Positions 47,801 through 55,587 of a stretch of DNA of 64,000 nt are shown here, one piece after another. The DNA comes from Kribbella italica (GTDB taxonomy: Bacteria > Actinomycetota > Actinomycetes > Propionibacteriales > Kribbellaceae), in contig NZ_JACHMY010000001.1 in the NCBI RefSeq assembly GCF_014205135.1, positions 1,612,001-1,676,000 of the forward strand, written 5' to 3'. The translations under genes were made by a program, and so were the position numbers. The notes under the pieces were generated by a model. The model saw only the letters and a list, made by a program, of their open reading frames with translations, made no database searches and was not told the origin of the DNA. How positions within the stretch are numbered: the stretch's first letter is position 1; the number at the start of each line of letters is the position of its first letter.

Positions 47801-48900
47801 TGAGCGAACTTGTCGTTGAGGGCGTCGGCGGTGTCGCGGATCTCGCGCTCGCCGCTGAGGAAGACCAGGATGTCGCCGGGTGCCTCGACCGACAGTTCGT
47901 CGACGGCGTCCAGGATCGCCTGGGTCTGGTCGCGGTCGAGCGTGCTCGGGTCCTCGGGGTCGTTGACCGGGCGGTACCGGACCTCGACCGGGTACGTGCG
48001 GCCGGAGACCTCGACGATCGGCGCGGGCTTGCCTCCTGCGTCGGCGAAGTGCTCGGCGAACCGCTCGGGGTCGATGGTCGCCGAGGTGATGATCACCTTG
48101 AGGTCGGGGCGGCGGGGGAGCAGCTGGCGCAGGTAGCCGAGGATGAAGTCGATGTTCAGGCTGCGCTCGTGCGCCTCGTCGATGATGAGCGTGTCGTAGC
48201 GGCTCAGGTCGCGGTCACGCTGCAGCTCGTTGAGCAGGATGCCGTCGGTCATCAGCTTGACCAGGGAGCGCTCGCTGACCTTGTCGGTGAAGCGCACGGC
48301 GTACCCGATGGTGTCGCCCAGCTCGGTCCCGAGCTCCTCGGCGATCCGCTCGGCGACCGTCCTGGCCGCGAGCCGCCGGGGCTGGGTGTGGCCGATCAGG
48401 CCTTGGACGCCGCGGCCGAGTTCGAGGCAGATCTTCGGGATCTGCGTGGTCTTGCCGGAGCCGGTCTCACCCGCGATCACGACGACCTGGTGGTCGCGGA
48501 TCGCCTCCGCGATCTCGTCCTTGAGCTGGCTGACCGGCAGCTCTTCGGGATACGTGATCTCCGGTACGGCGGCCCGCCGCTGCTCCACCCGCCGCTCGGC
48601 CTGCTCGAACGCCCCGAGCATCCCCTGCAGCGCCTGAGCCCGCTTGGCCGGCTCGCGAGTCGTCCGCACCCGCTCCAACCGCCGCCCGAGCTGCTCGCGG
48701 TCGTGAACCGTCAACTGCTCCAACCGAGGCAGCAAGTCACCCACAGAAACCTCTGAAGCATCTACGGCAGGTCGGTCGGCTGCCGGCTTTCCCCCGCGGC
48801 GGCGGGGCGGCCGCCGCCGGTTGTTCGCCGTACGGGCGGGGTCCTGGGCGGGACCGGTAGCGGGAGAGGGACTGGAGGACTCGGTCCGGGCATCAGGCAT
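44812..48900 (-). CDS. hrpA: ATP-dependent RNA helicase HrpA
   Basis: A DEAH-box helicase of about 1362 residues. Motif I is GETGSGKTT, motif II IIDEAHERS, motif III TSATIDPERF, and motif VI (QRKGRSGRTSDG) is present. The HA2 and OB-fold regions follow, then the DUF3418 C-terminal domain (YHAIVDE-like stretch GSWDTHHKFFHANRELL and LTWSQNGMTFDLTYAFEPG), which is specific to HrpA. The N-terminus is basic and proline-rich. A GTG 13 codons upstream is an alternative start, but a -10-like TAAACT lies between them. HrpA is known to act on RNA and ribosome quality control. Confidence 0.96.
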   Translation of the reverse strand: MPDARTESSSPSPATGPAQDPARTANNRRRPPRRRGGKPAADRPAVDASEVSVGDLLPRLEQLTVHDREQLGRRLERVRTTREPAKRAQALQGMLGAFEQAERRVEQRRAAVPEITYPEELPVSQLKDEIAEAIRDHQVVVIAGETGSGKTTQIPKICLELGRGVQGLIGHTQPRRLAARTVAERIAEELGTELGDTIGYAVRFTDKVSERSLVKLMTDGILLNELQRDRDLSRYDTLIIDEAHERSLNIDFILGYLRQLLPRRPDLKVIITSATIDPERFAEHFADAGGKPAPIVEVSGRTYPVEVRYRPVNDPEDPSTLDRDQTQAILDAVDELSVEAPGDILVFLSGEREIRDTADALNDKFAQTRGRPGQSVEVLPLYARLSNAEQHRVFQPHSSSRRIVLATNVAETSLTVPGIKYVIDPGTARISRYSHRTKVQHLPIEAISQASANQRKGRSGRTSDGIAIRLYSEEHFEGRPEFTDPEILRTNLASVILQMTSIGLGDIAAFPFIDEPDKRSITDGLQLLTELGAIESAKASERHRRLTPVGKQLAQIPLDPRLARMIVEADKHACVREVMVIAAALSIQDPRERPTDAEAQATQSHARFRDPNSDFLGYLNLWGYLKKQQKELSGNQFRRMCRSEYLNYLRVREWQDIFAQLRQVASQIGVTLNSGEPADPQSVHVSMMSGLLSHLGMKDPANQHQYLGARGTKFAIFPGSGLFKKPPQFVMAAELVETSRLWARVNAKIEPEWAEDIAQHLIKRSYSEPHWERKAGAVMAYEKVTLYGVPIVARRKINYGSVDPEVSRELFIRNALVEGDWDTHHKFFHANRELLAEVEELEERTRRRDLRVDDETLFAFYDERLGPEVVTGRHFDTWWKKARQRDADLLDFERSLVVREGAEVREEEFPLTWSQNGMTFDLTYAFEPGTDADGVTVHLPLLVLNQVTADGFEWSVPGFREELVTTLIKSLPKAIRRNIVPAPDHARQVLPHLDQSSGPLTDALARELRNLREVVIDESDWDWTRVPEHLRMTFRVVDDQRKTVAESKDLARLKERLKPKTTAAISKVASKAVSGLERGGLTDWTIGDLPRSFSEHRAGLTVAGYPALVDEGKTVAVRLQETERDQAAAMWAGTRKLLLLTMPSVVDVVQKNLTNQQKMTLLAGPHRSVGDLLDDAISAAIDQLMTAAGGPAWNLTAFSILRDAVRSELADTVLTILQQVEQVLAHARTVDKQISRSSSPALLAALSDVRGQLEGLVHRGFITETGAQRLPDLIRYLRGIEQRLDKVAANAMRDRSGMAIVQLLTEEYQARLRAVPAGKYPSPELLDVRWMLEELRISLFAQTIGTPYPVSDKRIRKALASA

Positions 48901-48944
48901 GGCACTGACCAGTTTAGAGGCTCCACTCCAACCGCTCACCCGGA

Positions 48945-49349
48945 TTAGTCGCGGGGGCTGGTCACCTTCACCGCGAGGACCGGCACCGGCGACTCGAGCA
49001 GGACGCGCTGGGCGGTGCTACCGAGGATGAGTTTGCCGACCGGGCTGCGGCGGCGCAGGCCGAGGACGATCAGGGCGACGTCGTCCGCGGCGGCGGCCTT
49101 GAGGAGCTCGGCGGCGACGTCACCGGTGCCGACGGCCTGCTGGATGGTGACCTCGACGCCGGCGTCGCGGAGTTTGGCCTCGGCGGCGGCGAGTTCCTCG
49201 GCGTTGGCGTAGCGGTTGTCGATGTAGGCGTCGCCACGGCTGGTGTTCAGCAGCAGGACGCCGGCCCCGCGCAGCTCGGCTTCGGCGGCGGCCGCGGTCA
49301 GCGCGGCCTCTCCTTCGGGGGTGGGCACGTAGCCGACGAGGATCTTCAC
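48945..49349 (-). CDS. Universal stress protein (UspA family)
   Basis: A 134-residue UspA-fold protein. The N-terminal strand is ILVGYVPTPEGEAAL. The ATP-loop motif GLRRRSPVGKLILGSTAQRVL matches G-2x-G-9x-G(S/T), so ATP binding is likely. The end, SPVPVLAVK, is typical. GTG start with GGGAGA upstream. Its gene lies 28 bases after a nested inverted repeat that ends the tct transcript; its own promoter is not obvious. Confidence 0.94.
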   Translation of the reverse strand: MKILVGYVPTPEGEAALTAAAAEAELRGAGVLLLNTSRGDAYIDNRYANAEELAAAEAKLRDAGVEVTIQQAVGTGDVAAELLKAAAADDVALIVLGLRRRSPVGKLILGSTAQRVLLESPVPVLAVKVTSPRD

Positions 49350-49377
49350 AACTCACACTCTCCCATCACGATGGACC

Positions 49378-49467
49378 TGCACCACCCACCAAGTCCCCAC
49401 CGAACCCGCCCGGCACGCTCACCCGAGCGTGCCGGGCCGGGAACCGCGGTGCTTGGTGGGTGGTGCA
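49378..49467. repeat. Nested inverted repeat between tctA and the stress-protein gene
   Basis: Outer perfect 16-bp arms run 49378-49393 and 49452-49467. Inside them is a second perfect 12-bp hairpin, CCCGGCACGCTC/GAGCGTGCCGGG (49409-49420 and 49425-49436), with a four-base loop. It begins 10 bases after the tctA stop and probably terminates the tct transcript. Confidence 0.8.
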
Positions 49468-49476
49468 CGTCCGCGA

Positions 49477-51048
49477 TCAGTCGTCCTCGCCGAAGGTCAG
49501 GCGGTCGCGGGTCGGCTGCGTGCCGCGGATGCGAGCCACCAGCCGCGGCAGGTACGGGACGAACAGCGCGAGCACGGTCAGCACGATGATGATCAGGCTG
49601 AGCGGCCGGGTGAAGAACACGCTGCCGTCGCCGTTGGAGATCACCAGCGCCCGCCGGAACTGCTCCTCCATCGTCGGCCCGAGGATCACGCCGAGGATCA
49701 CCGGCGCGATCGGGAAGTCGAGCTTGCGCATGAAGAACCCGGCCACACCGATCAGCAGCGCCATCAGCACCTCGTAGCCCGAGCCGGACAGCGAGTAGAC
49801 GCCGAGGCAGGCGAAGACCAGGATCCCGGCGTACAGCAGCGGCCGGGGGACCTTCAGCACCTGGACCCAGATCTGGATCAGCGGCAGGTTCATGATCAGC
49901 AGGATCAGGTTGCCGACGTACAGCGACGCGATCAGCGTCCAGACCAGCGTGCCCTGGTCCTCGAACAGCTGCGGCCCGGGCTGCACGTTGAAGATCTGGA
50001 ACGCCGCGAGCATCACCGCGGCGGTCGCCGACGTCGGCAGGCCGAGCGTCAGCAGCGGCACCAGGACGCCGGAGAACGACGCGTTGTTGGCCGCCTCGGG
50101 CCCGGCCACGCCCTCGATCGCGCCGTCGCCGAACTCGTCGGGGTGCTTGCGCCCCGCCTTCTTCGCCCGCCGCTTCTCGATCGTGTACGACAGGAAGGTC
50201 GGCACCTCGGCGCCGCCGGACGGGATCGCGCCGAACGGGAAGCCCAGTGCCGTACCGCGCAACCACGGCGCCCACGAGCGCTTCCAGTCGGACTTGTTCA
50301 GGTACCCGGTCCGCAGCCGGCCCTTCTCGAGCACCGCCGGGCGGTCCGGCGTACTGCGCAACTTCGACGCGACGTGGAGGGTCTCGCCGATCGCGAACAA
50401 CCCGACAATCACGATCACCACGTCGACGCCGTCGAGCAGCCGGAGCGTGCCGAACGTGTACCGCTGGGCGCCGGACAGACTGTCCAGGCCGATCAACCCG
50501 ATGAACAACCCGACCGTGAGCGACAGCAGCCCGCGGACCAGCGAGTGGCCGACCAGCGCGGTGACCGCGACCATCGCCAGCAGCGTGATCGCGAAGTAGT
50601 CGGTGGCCTGGAACTGGCTGGCCAGGTTGCCGATCGGTTTGGCCACGAAGGTCAGCAGCACCGTCGAGATCGTTCCGGCGATGAACGAACCGATCGCGGC
50701 CGTCGCCAGCGCGGCTCGCGCGCGCCCCTTGAGCGCCATCTTGTGGCCCTCGATCGCGGTCGCGACCGAGGCGGACTCGCCGGGCGTGTTGATCAGGATC
50801 GACGTGGTCGAGCCGCCGTACATCGCGCCGTAGTAGATCCCGGCGAACATGATGAACGCGCCGATCGGGTCGGAGAAGTTGAAGGTGATCGGCAGCAGCA
50901 GTGCGATGGTCAGCGCCGGGCCGATGCCGGGCAGGATGCCGACGAGCATGCCGAGCGTCACGCCGAGCACGGCCCAGAGCAGGTTCATCGGGTCGAGCAC
51001 GGTGCCGAAGCCGTGCATCAGGTCGCCGAAGACGGCAAGTGAGATCAC
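49477..51048 (-). CDS. tctA: Tripartite tricarboxylate transporter, large permease (TctA)
   Basis: A 523-residue membrane protein with about twelve hydrophobic segments. The family motifs are [20 protein letters not shown] near the start, [22 protein letters not shown], and a second inverted copy, [35 protein letters not shown]. It is the transport subunit for citrate-like substrates, driven by an ion gradient. The GTG start overlaps the tctB stop. The three genes tctC, tctB and tctA run in this order on the minus strand. Confidence 0.95.
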   Translation of the reverse strand: MISLAVFGDLMHGFGTVLDPMNLLWAVLGVTLGMLVGILPGIGPALTIALLLPITFNFSDPIGAFIMFAGIYYGAMYGGSTTSILINTPGESASVATAIEGHKMALKGRARAALATAAIGSFIAGTISTVLLTFVAKPIGNLASQFQATDYFAITLLAMVAVTALVGHSLVRGLLSLTVGLFIGLIGLDSLSGAQRYTFGTLRLLDGVDVVIVIVGLFAIGETLHVASKLRSTPDRPAVLEKGRLRTGYLNKSDWKRSWAPWLRGTALGFPFGAIPSGGAEVPTFLSYTIEKRRAKKAGRKHPDEFGDGAIEGVAGPEAANNASFSGVLVPLLTLGLPTSATAAVMLAAFQIFNVQPGPQLFEDQGTLVWTLIASLYVGNLILLIMNLPLIQIWVQVLKVPRPLLYAGILVFACLGVYSLSGSGYEVLMALLIGVAGFFMRKLDFPIAPVILGVILGPTMEEQFRRALVISNGDGSVFFTRPLSLIIIVLTVLALFVPYLPRLVARIRGTQPTRDRLTFGEDD

Positions 51049-51572
51049 AGGCCGAGCACCCCTTCTGGCAGCGAGATGTCGAGGAACTGCGTGAACGCGA
51101 TGTAGACGACGACGGCCGTGACTACGGCTACGACGATGTCGCGGACGAGCTGGCGACTGCCGAGGACCCGGGCCGCGGCCCAGAACAGCCCGGCGGTCGC
51201 GATCATGTAGCCGAGCGGTACGACGAGGAAGGCGTACAGCACGAGCAGCGCCGACAGCGCGACCGGCTCGAACCAGCTCCGGCCGGTGATGCCGCCGCCG
51301 GACTCGGCCGGCGCCTTCGCCGTACGGGGTGAGCGCAGGCCTTCGATCAGATAGCCGATCGACAGCAGCAACCAGGCGGCAGTGACCAGGAGCGGGAAGA
51401 ACCGCGGACCTTGGGGATCGAGCCCTTTCGGGCTGCGGATGTCGAAGACGCCCACCAGGAACGTCGCGCTCAGCACCACCAGGACCACGGCCGCGACGAT
51501 CCGCACCAGCCGCGACGCCTCGACCTCTACGTCGGCGGTGCGGACCGGCTCTGTCTCCTCCGTGGCGCTCAT
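51045..51572 (-). CDS. tctB: Tripartite tricarboxylate transporter, small permease (TctB)
   Basis: A 175-residue protein with four predicted transmembrane segments (for example [21 protein letters not shown] and [15 protein letters not shown]). It has the family's short loop [17 protein letters not shown]. Low conservation is normal for TctB. It overlaps tctC and tctA by about four bases each, and its identity rests on size, topology and position. Confidence 0.9.
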   Translation of the reverse strand: MSATEETEPVRTADVEVEASRLVRIVAAVVLVVLSATFLVGVFDIRSPKGLDPQGPRFFPLLVTAAWLLLSIGYLIEGLRSPRTAKAPAESGGGITGRSWFEPVALSALLVLYAFLVVPLGYMIATAGLFWAAARVLGSRQLVRDIVVAVVTAVVVYIAFTQFLDISLPEGVLGL

Positions 51573-52579
51573 ACGATCCCCAGTTCTCTCAAGAGGCCTT
51601 CCACCCGGGTGGTCTCGTCGGCGATGAACTTCTTCGCCTCGTCGCCGGTCTGGAAGAAGTCGGTCCAGCCCTGCTTCTTGCGGATCTCGTCCCACTCCGG
51701 CGAACTGTTGACCTTGGTGACGAACTCGATCAGCCGTTGCCGGTCGGCCTCCGGGATGTCCGGCGGGGCGACGATCGCGCGCCAGTTCAGCACCTCGGTG
51801 TCGTAGCCCTCGGACTTCAGCGTCGGTAGCTGCCGGCCGTCGACCGTCATCGGCTCGGTGCCGGTGGTCGCCAGGACGCGCATCTTGCCGGCGGTGATCT
51901 GCTCCTCGAACTCGCTCAGCCCGGAGATGCCGACCGTGACGTCGCCGGACAGGATCGCGGCGGTCGCCTCGCCACCGCCGGAGTAACTGATGTACTTCAC
52001 CTTCGACGGGTCCGCGCCGGCGGTCTTCACCAGGACTCCCGCGGCGATGTGGTCGGTGCCGCCGATCGTGCCGCCGCCCCAGCTGACCGACGCCGGGTCG
52101 GCCTGGTACTTGGCGACCAGGTCCTTCAGCGACTTCAGCGGCGAGTCGGCCTTCACCACGAACACCTCCTGCTCGGCGGTGATGGTGGCGATCGGCGTCG
52201 TGTCGGAGATGGTGATCTTCGACTGGTTCAGGGTCAGCGCGCCGACCATCACCAGGCCGGTGATCATCAGCGTGTGCGGGTCCTTGCGGTTCTTGGTGAC
52301 CAGCTTGGAGATGCCGACGGCGCCGCCGGCGCCGGTCACGTTCACCACCGAGGTGGACCGGCCGGGCAGGAAGTCGTCCTCCTGGACGACGTGCTGGAAC
52401 TGGCGGGCCGTCAGGTCCCAGCCGCCGCCCGGGGCGGCCGGCACCATGATCTCGACGTTGCGGGACGGAAAATCGCCCGCGACGCTGCCGCCTTCCAGGG
52501 CGGCGCAGCCGGTCGTCGCGAGAAAGCTCAGCGACAACCCGCCGGTGACGAAGGCCCTGCGGGTTACGGGGCGCGACAT
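51569..52579 (-). CDS. tctC: Tripartite tricarboxylate transporter substrate-binding lipoprotein (TctC/Bug)
   Basis: A 336-residue extracellular binding protein of the Bug family. The N-terminus has twin arginine (TRRAFVTGG) and a lipobox with Cys25 (ATTGC). The mature protein starts with [18 protein letters not shown], the conserved carboxylate-binding loop of Bug proteins. [16 protein letters not shown]-type and [22 protein letters not shown] segments also fit. GAGGAGGT precedes the ATG. It is divergent from the IclR gene, 143 bp away. Confidence 0.94.
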   Translation of the reverse strand: MSRPVTRRAFVTGGLSLSFLATTGCAALEGGSVAGDFPSRNVEIMVPAAPGGGWDLTARQFQHVVQEDDFLPGRSTSVVNVTGAGGAVGISKLVTKNRKDPHTLMITGLVMVGALTLNQSKITISDTTPIATITAEQEVFVVKADSPLKSLKDLVAKYQADPASVSWGGGTIGGTDHIAAGVLVKTAGADPSKVKYISYSGGGEATAAILSGDVTVGISGLSEFEEQITAGKMRVLATTGTEPMTVDGRQLPTLKSEGYDTEVLNWRAIVAPPDIPEADRQRLIEFVTKVNSSPEWDEIRKKQGWTDFFQTGDEAKKFIADETTRVEGLLRELGIV

Positions 52580-52722
52580 GGGGTACCTCCTCAGGCACGC
52601 GGGGGGACAGTGGCCTGGATCACTGGCGACCGTAGCAGCATTCCACCAGGAGGTACAGAGATTCCGTTCTGCGGACCGGCGGGTTATCTTCGACCGAGGA
52701 AGTCACCGGCGGAAGGGGCGGC

Positions 52723-53580
52723 ATGACGGCGTACGGCGAACCGAACGCGCAGGCAGCGGCCGCGGAGCGTGGTGGGAGCGGGCGAGTGGGCGATGCCGGC
52801 GTAGGCGGCGAGCGGGAGCTGGCCGGCGTCCGCAGTGTGCACCGGGCGCTGGACCTGCTGGAGCGGTTCGACGACGAGCACCCGACCTGGACGCTGGCCG
52901 AGCTGACCACGGCGAGCAAGTTGCCCAAGACAACGGTCTTGCGGCTGGTGACGACGCTGGAGCAGCGGGGTCTGGTGGCCGCGATCGGCCCGGGGCGGTA
53001 CGCGATCGGGCCGGGCTTCCTGCGCTGGTCGCGGTTGAGCAGCGCGTCGATGGAGATCCCGCCGGCCGTCCGGTCCGCGATGGGCAAGCTGGCCGCCGAC
53101 ACCGGGGAGACGGCCAACCTGTACATCCGGGTCGGGCGGACCCGCGTCTGCCTCGCGCAGGCCCAGGGCACGCTGAGCGTCCGGCACTCGATCGCCGTCG
53201 GTTCGGCGCTGCCGCTCTGGGGCGGTGCCGCGTCGAAGGTGCTGCTGAGCGATCCGCCGGTGCTGGAGACCGATCCGTCGGTGATCGACGACGTCGCCGG
53301 CGAGTCGCCGTACGGCAGTGACTTCCCGAAGAAGCTCCGCGCGATCGCCGCGGCGACCGGCGAACGCGGGTTCGCGATCACCCACGGAGAGCGCGAACTC
53401 GGCGCCTCCGGGGTTTCGGCCCCTGTCCTCCGCTCCGACGGCCGGGTCGTCGCCGCGGTCGGTGTCGGCGGCCCGACCACCCGCTTCAACGAGGAGCGCC
53501 TCCCGGCGTACGTCCAAGCCGTACGCCGGTGCGCGAGAACCATCAGCTCCACCGGCTGGAGCGGTTTCAGTGCCTCCTGA
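52723..53580 (+). CDS. IclR-family transcriptional regulator
   Basis: A 285-residue regulator. The winged helix reads SVHRALDLLERFDDEHPTWTLAELTTASKLPKTTVLRLVTTLEQRG within about residues 35-85. The ligand-binding IclR domain ends with RGFAITHGERELGASGVSAPVLRSDGRVVAAVGVGGP. It probably senses a carboxylic acid and controls the divergent tctCBA and the downstream CoA-transferase/lyase genes. Its 3' end overlaps the CoA-transferase start by 11 bases. Confidence 0.93.
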   Translation: MTAYGEPNAQAAAAERGGSGRVGDAGVGGERELAGVRSVHRALDLLERFDDEHPTWTLAELTTASKLPKTTVLRLVTTLEQRGLVAAIGPGRYAIGPGFLRWSRLSSASMEIPPAVRSAMGKLAADTGETANLYIRVGRTRVCLAQAQGTLSVRHSIAVGSALPLWGGAASKVLLSDPPVLETDPSVIDDVAGESPYGSDFPKKLRAIAAATGERGFAITHGERELGASGVSAPVLRSDGRVVAAVGVGGPTTRFNEERLPAYVQAVRRCARTISSTGWSGFSAS

Positions 53581-54790
53581 GGGCCCGGCCGCCGATCTGT
53601 TGGCCGGCGTACGGGTGCTGGACCTGACGAACGTGCTCGCCGGTCCGTTCGCCGGGTACCAGCTGGGGCTGATGGGCGCCGACGTGGTGAAGATCGAGGT
53701 GCCGGGCAGCGGCGACCTCGCGCGCAACCTCGGTGGTGATCCGGAGCTGAGCGCGCGCGGGCTCGGGATCTCGTTCCTCGCGCAGAACAGCGGGAAGCGC
53801 TCTCTCACGCTCGACCTCAAGGCGCCGGCGGGGCGTGAGGTGTTCGAGCGCCTGGTCCGCGACGCCGACGTGCTGCTGGAGAACTTCCGCCCCGGCGTGC
53901 TCGAACGGCTCGGCTTCGGCTGGGACGTGCTGCACGCGCTGAACGACGGGCTCGTCTACTGCGCGGTCTCCGGCTTCGGCCAGACCGGGCCGATGCGCGG
54001 GCGTCCGGCGTACGACCAGATCATTCAAGGGCTGTCCGGGATGATGAGCGTGACCGGTACGGCGGAGAGCGCGCCCACGCGGACCGGGTTCCCGATCGCG
54101 GACACCCTCGGCGGGTACGCCGCCGCGTTCGCGATCTCGGCCGCGCTCGTGAAGCGCGCCCGCACCGGGACCGGCAGCTTCCTCGACGTCTCGATGCTGG
54201 AGACCGCCGTCGCCGCGATGGGCTGGGTCGTCTCCGACTACCTCATCGCCGGCCGCGACCCACGGGCCATGGGCAACGAAAACGCGACCTCCGCGCCGTC
54301 CGGCACCTTCGCGACCGCCGACGGCGCGCTCAACATCGCCGCCAACAAGCAGGAGCAGTACGTCGAACTCTGCACGGTCCTCGGTCGCCCCGAGCTGATC
54401 ACCGACGAACGGTTCGCCACCCGCGAGTCCCGCAAACACCATCGCGCCGAGCTGACGGACGAACTCGAGCTCACCCTGAGAGAGCGCTCCGCCGCCGAGT
54501 GGGACTCGCTGCTGGAAACGACCGGCGTACCGGTTGCTCCCGTGCTGACTGTTCCCCAGGCCCTCGCCCTCGACCAGGTCGCCCAACGCAACCTGCTCCA
54601 CGAGGTCCGCATGCCGACCGGCGGAGAGCGCTCCCTGCGCGTTCTCGGCAGCAGTGTGCACGTCGACGGGCAGCCGGTCGGCCCGAGCGGGCGTCCGCCG
54701 GTGCTCGGGGAACACGTCGACGACGTACTGGCGGAGTCCGGGTACACCGCTGATGAGATCGCGGACCTGCGAGCCCAAGGAGTCGTATGA
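53570..54790 (+). CDS. CaiB/BaiF-family CoA transferase (probable citrate/dicarboxylate CoA transferase)
   Basis: A 406-residue class III CoA transferase. LAGVRVLDLTNVLAGPFAGYQLGLMGADVVKIE and LLENFRPGVLERLG are family signatures, and Asp178 in FPIADTLGGYAA is the expected catalytic aspartate. The GTG inside the end of the IclR gene has GGAGCGG upstream. It is linked by ATGA to a citryl-CoA-lyase-like gene. This suggests that it activates citrate, citramalate or a similar acid as its CoA thioester, with a donor such as succinyl-CoA (inference). Confidence 0.85.
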   Translation: MPPEGPAADLLAGVRVLDLTNVLAGPFAGYQLGLMGADVVKIEVPGSGDLARNLGGDPELSARGLGISFLAQNSGKRSLTLDLKAPAGREVFERLVRDADVLLENFRPGVLERLGFGWDVLHALNDGLVYCAVSGFGQTGPMRGRPAYDQIIQGLSGMMSVTGTAESAPTRTGFPIADTLGGYAAAFAISAALVKRARTGTGSFLDVSMLETAVAAMGWVVSDYLIAGRDPRAMGNENATSAPSGTFATADGALNIAANKQEQYVELCTVLGRPELITDERFATRESRKHHRAELTDELELTLRERSAAEWDSLLETTGVPVAPVLTVPQALALDQVAQRNLLHEVRMPTGGERSLRVLGSSVHVDGQPVGPSGRPPVLGEHVDDVLAESGYTADEIADLRAQGVV

Positions 54791-55587
54791 GCGAGTCGGT
54801 AGGGGACTGGTGGTCGACCGCGATCACCGACATCCAGCCGGGTGTCATCCGCTTGCGCGGGTACGCCGTCGAGGAGCTGATCGGCGCGGTCAGCTACCCG
54901 CAGATGGTCTGGCTGATGACCCGCGGCGAACTCCCCTCGGAGGCTGAGGCCAAGCTGCTCGAACTGACGCTGGTCGCCGCCGTCGACCACGGCCCGCAGG
55001 CGCCGTCGATCGCCGCGGCGCGGATGGCGTCGTCCTGCGGCCTCGAACTCAACAACGCGATGGCCACGGGCGTGAACCTGCTCGGCGACATCCACGGCGG
55101 CGCCGGCCAGCAGTGCCTCGAAGTCCTGCTCCAACTCCGCGACTCCGGCGGGTCACCAGAGGACGCCGCCCGCGCGTTGGTTGCCGACTACAAGCACCGC
55201 AAAGCCTTCGTCCCCGGCTTCGGCCACCGCTGGCATCCCCGCGATCCCCGCCGGGACCCGCTGATCACCGCCCTCCAGCACGCCGTCGAGGCCGGCACGG
55301 TCAGCGGCACCTACCTGGACCTCGTCCTCGCCCTGGAACAGGTCCTTGCCGAAGGCACCAAACCCGTCCCGATGAACGTCGACGGTGCTACCGCCGCGAT
55401 CTATGCGTCGCTCGGCTTCGCTCCGGAGCTGGCTCGCGGTCTGTTCGTCCTGTCGCGATCCGTCGGCCTGCTCGCCCACGCCTGGGAACAGCAGCAAGAA
55501 CCCACCCGCATCAAGGGGCCGCTGCCGAAGGGCATCAATCCGACGTACACCGGCCCTAGCCCTCGGTCGCTCCCAGATCCCGCTTGA
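54787..55587 (+). CDS. Citryl-CoA lyase / citrate-synthase-like C-C lyase
   Basis: A 266-residue protein with only the citrate-synthase large-domain core, much shorter than citrate synthase (about 430). The three catalytic residues align: His103 (GDIHGGAGQQC), His147 (PGFGHRWHP) and Asp199 (MNVDGATAAIY). Short members of this type split citryl-CoA, or a homologous hydroxyacyl-CoA, into acetyl-CoA and an oxo acid. Its coupling to the CoA transferase and closeness to tctCBA fit a tricarboxylate pathway. The 3' end overlaps the convergent acyl-CoA synthetase by 32 bases. Confidence 0.8.
   Translation: MSESVGDWWSTAITDIQPGVIRLRGYAVEELIGAVSYPQMVWLMTRGELPSEAEAKLLELTLVAAVDHGPQAPSIAAARMASSCGLELNNAMATGVNLLGDIHGGAGQQCLEVLLQLRDSGGSPEDAARALVADYKHRKAFVPGFGHRWHPRDPRRDPLITALQHAVEAGTVSGTYLDLVLALEQVLAEGTKPVPMNVDGATAAIYASLGFAPELARGLFVLSRSVGLLAHAWEQQQEPTRIKGPLPKGINPTYTGPSPRSLPDPA

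Noticed and set aside
53790-53815. Second AGAGAG/CGCTCTC-type operator
   Set aside because: The match lies within the CoA-transferase coding region and is only partial.
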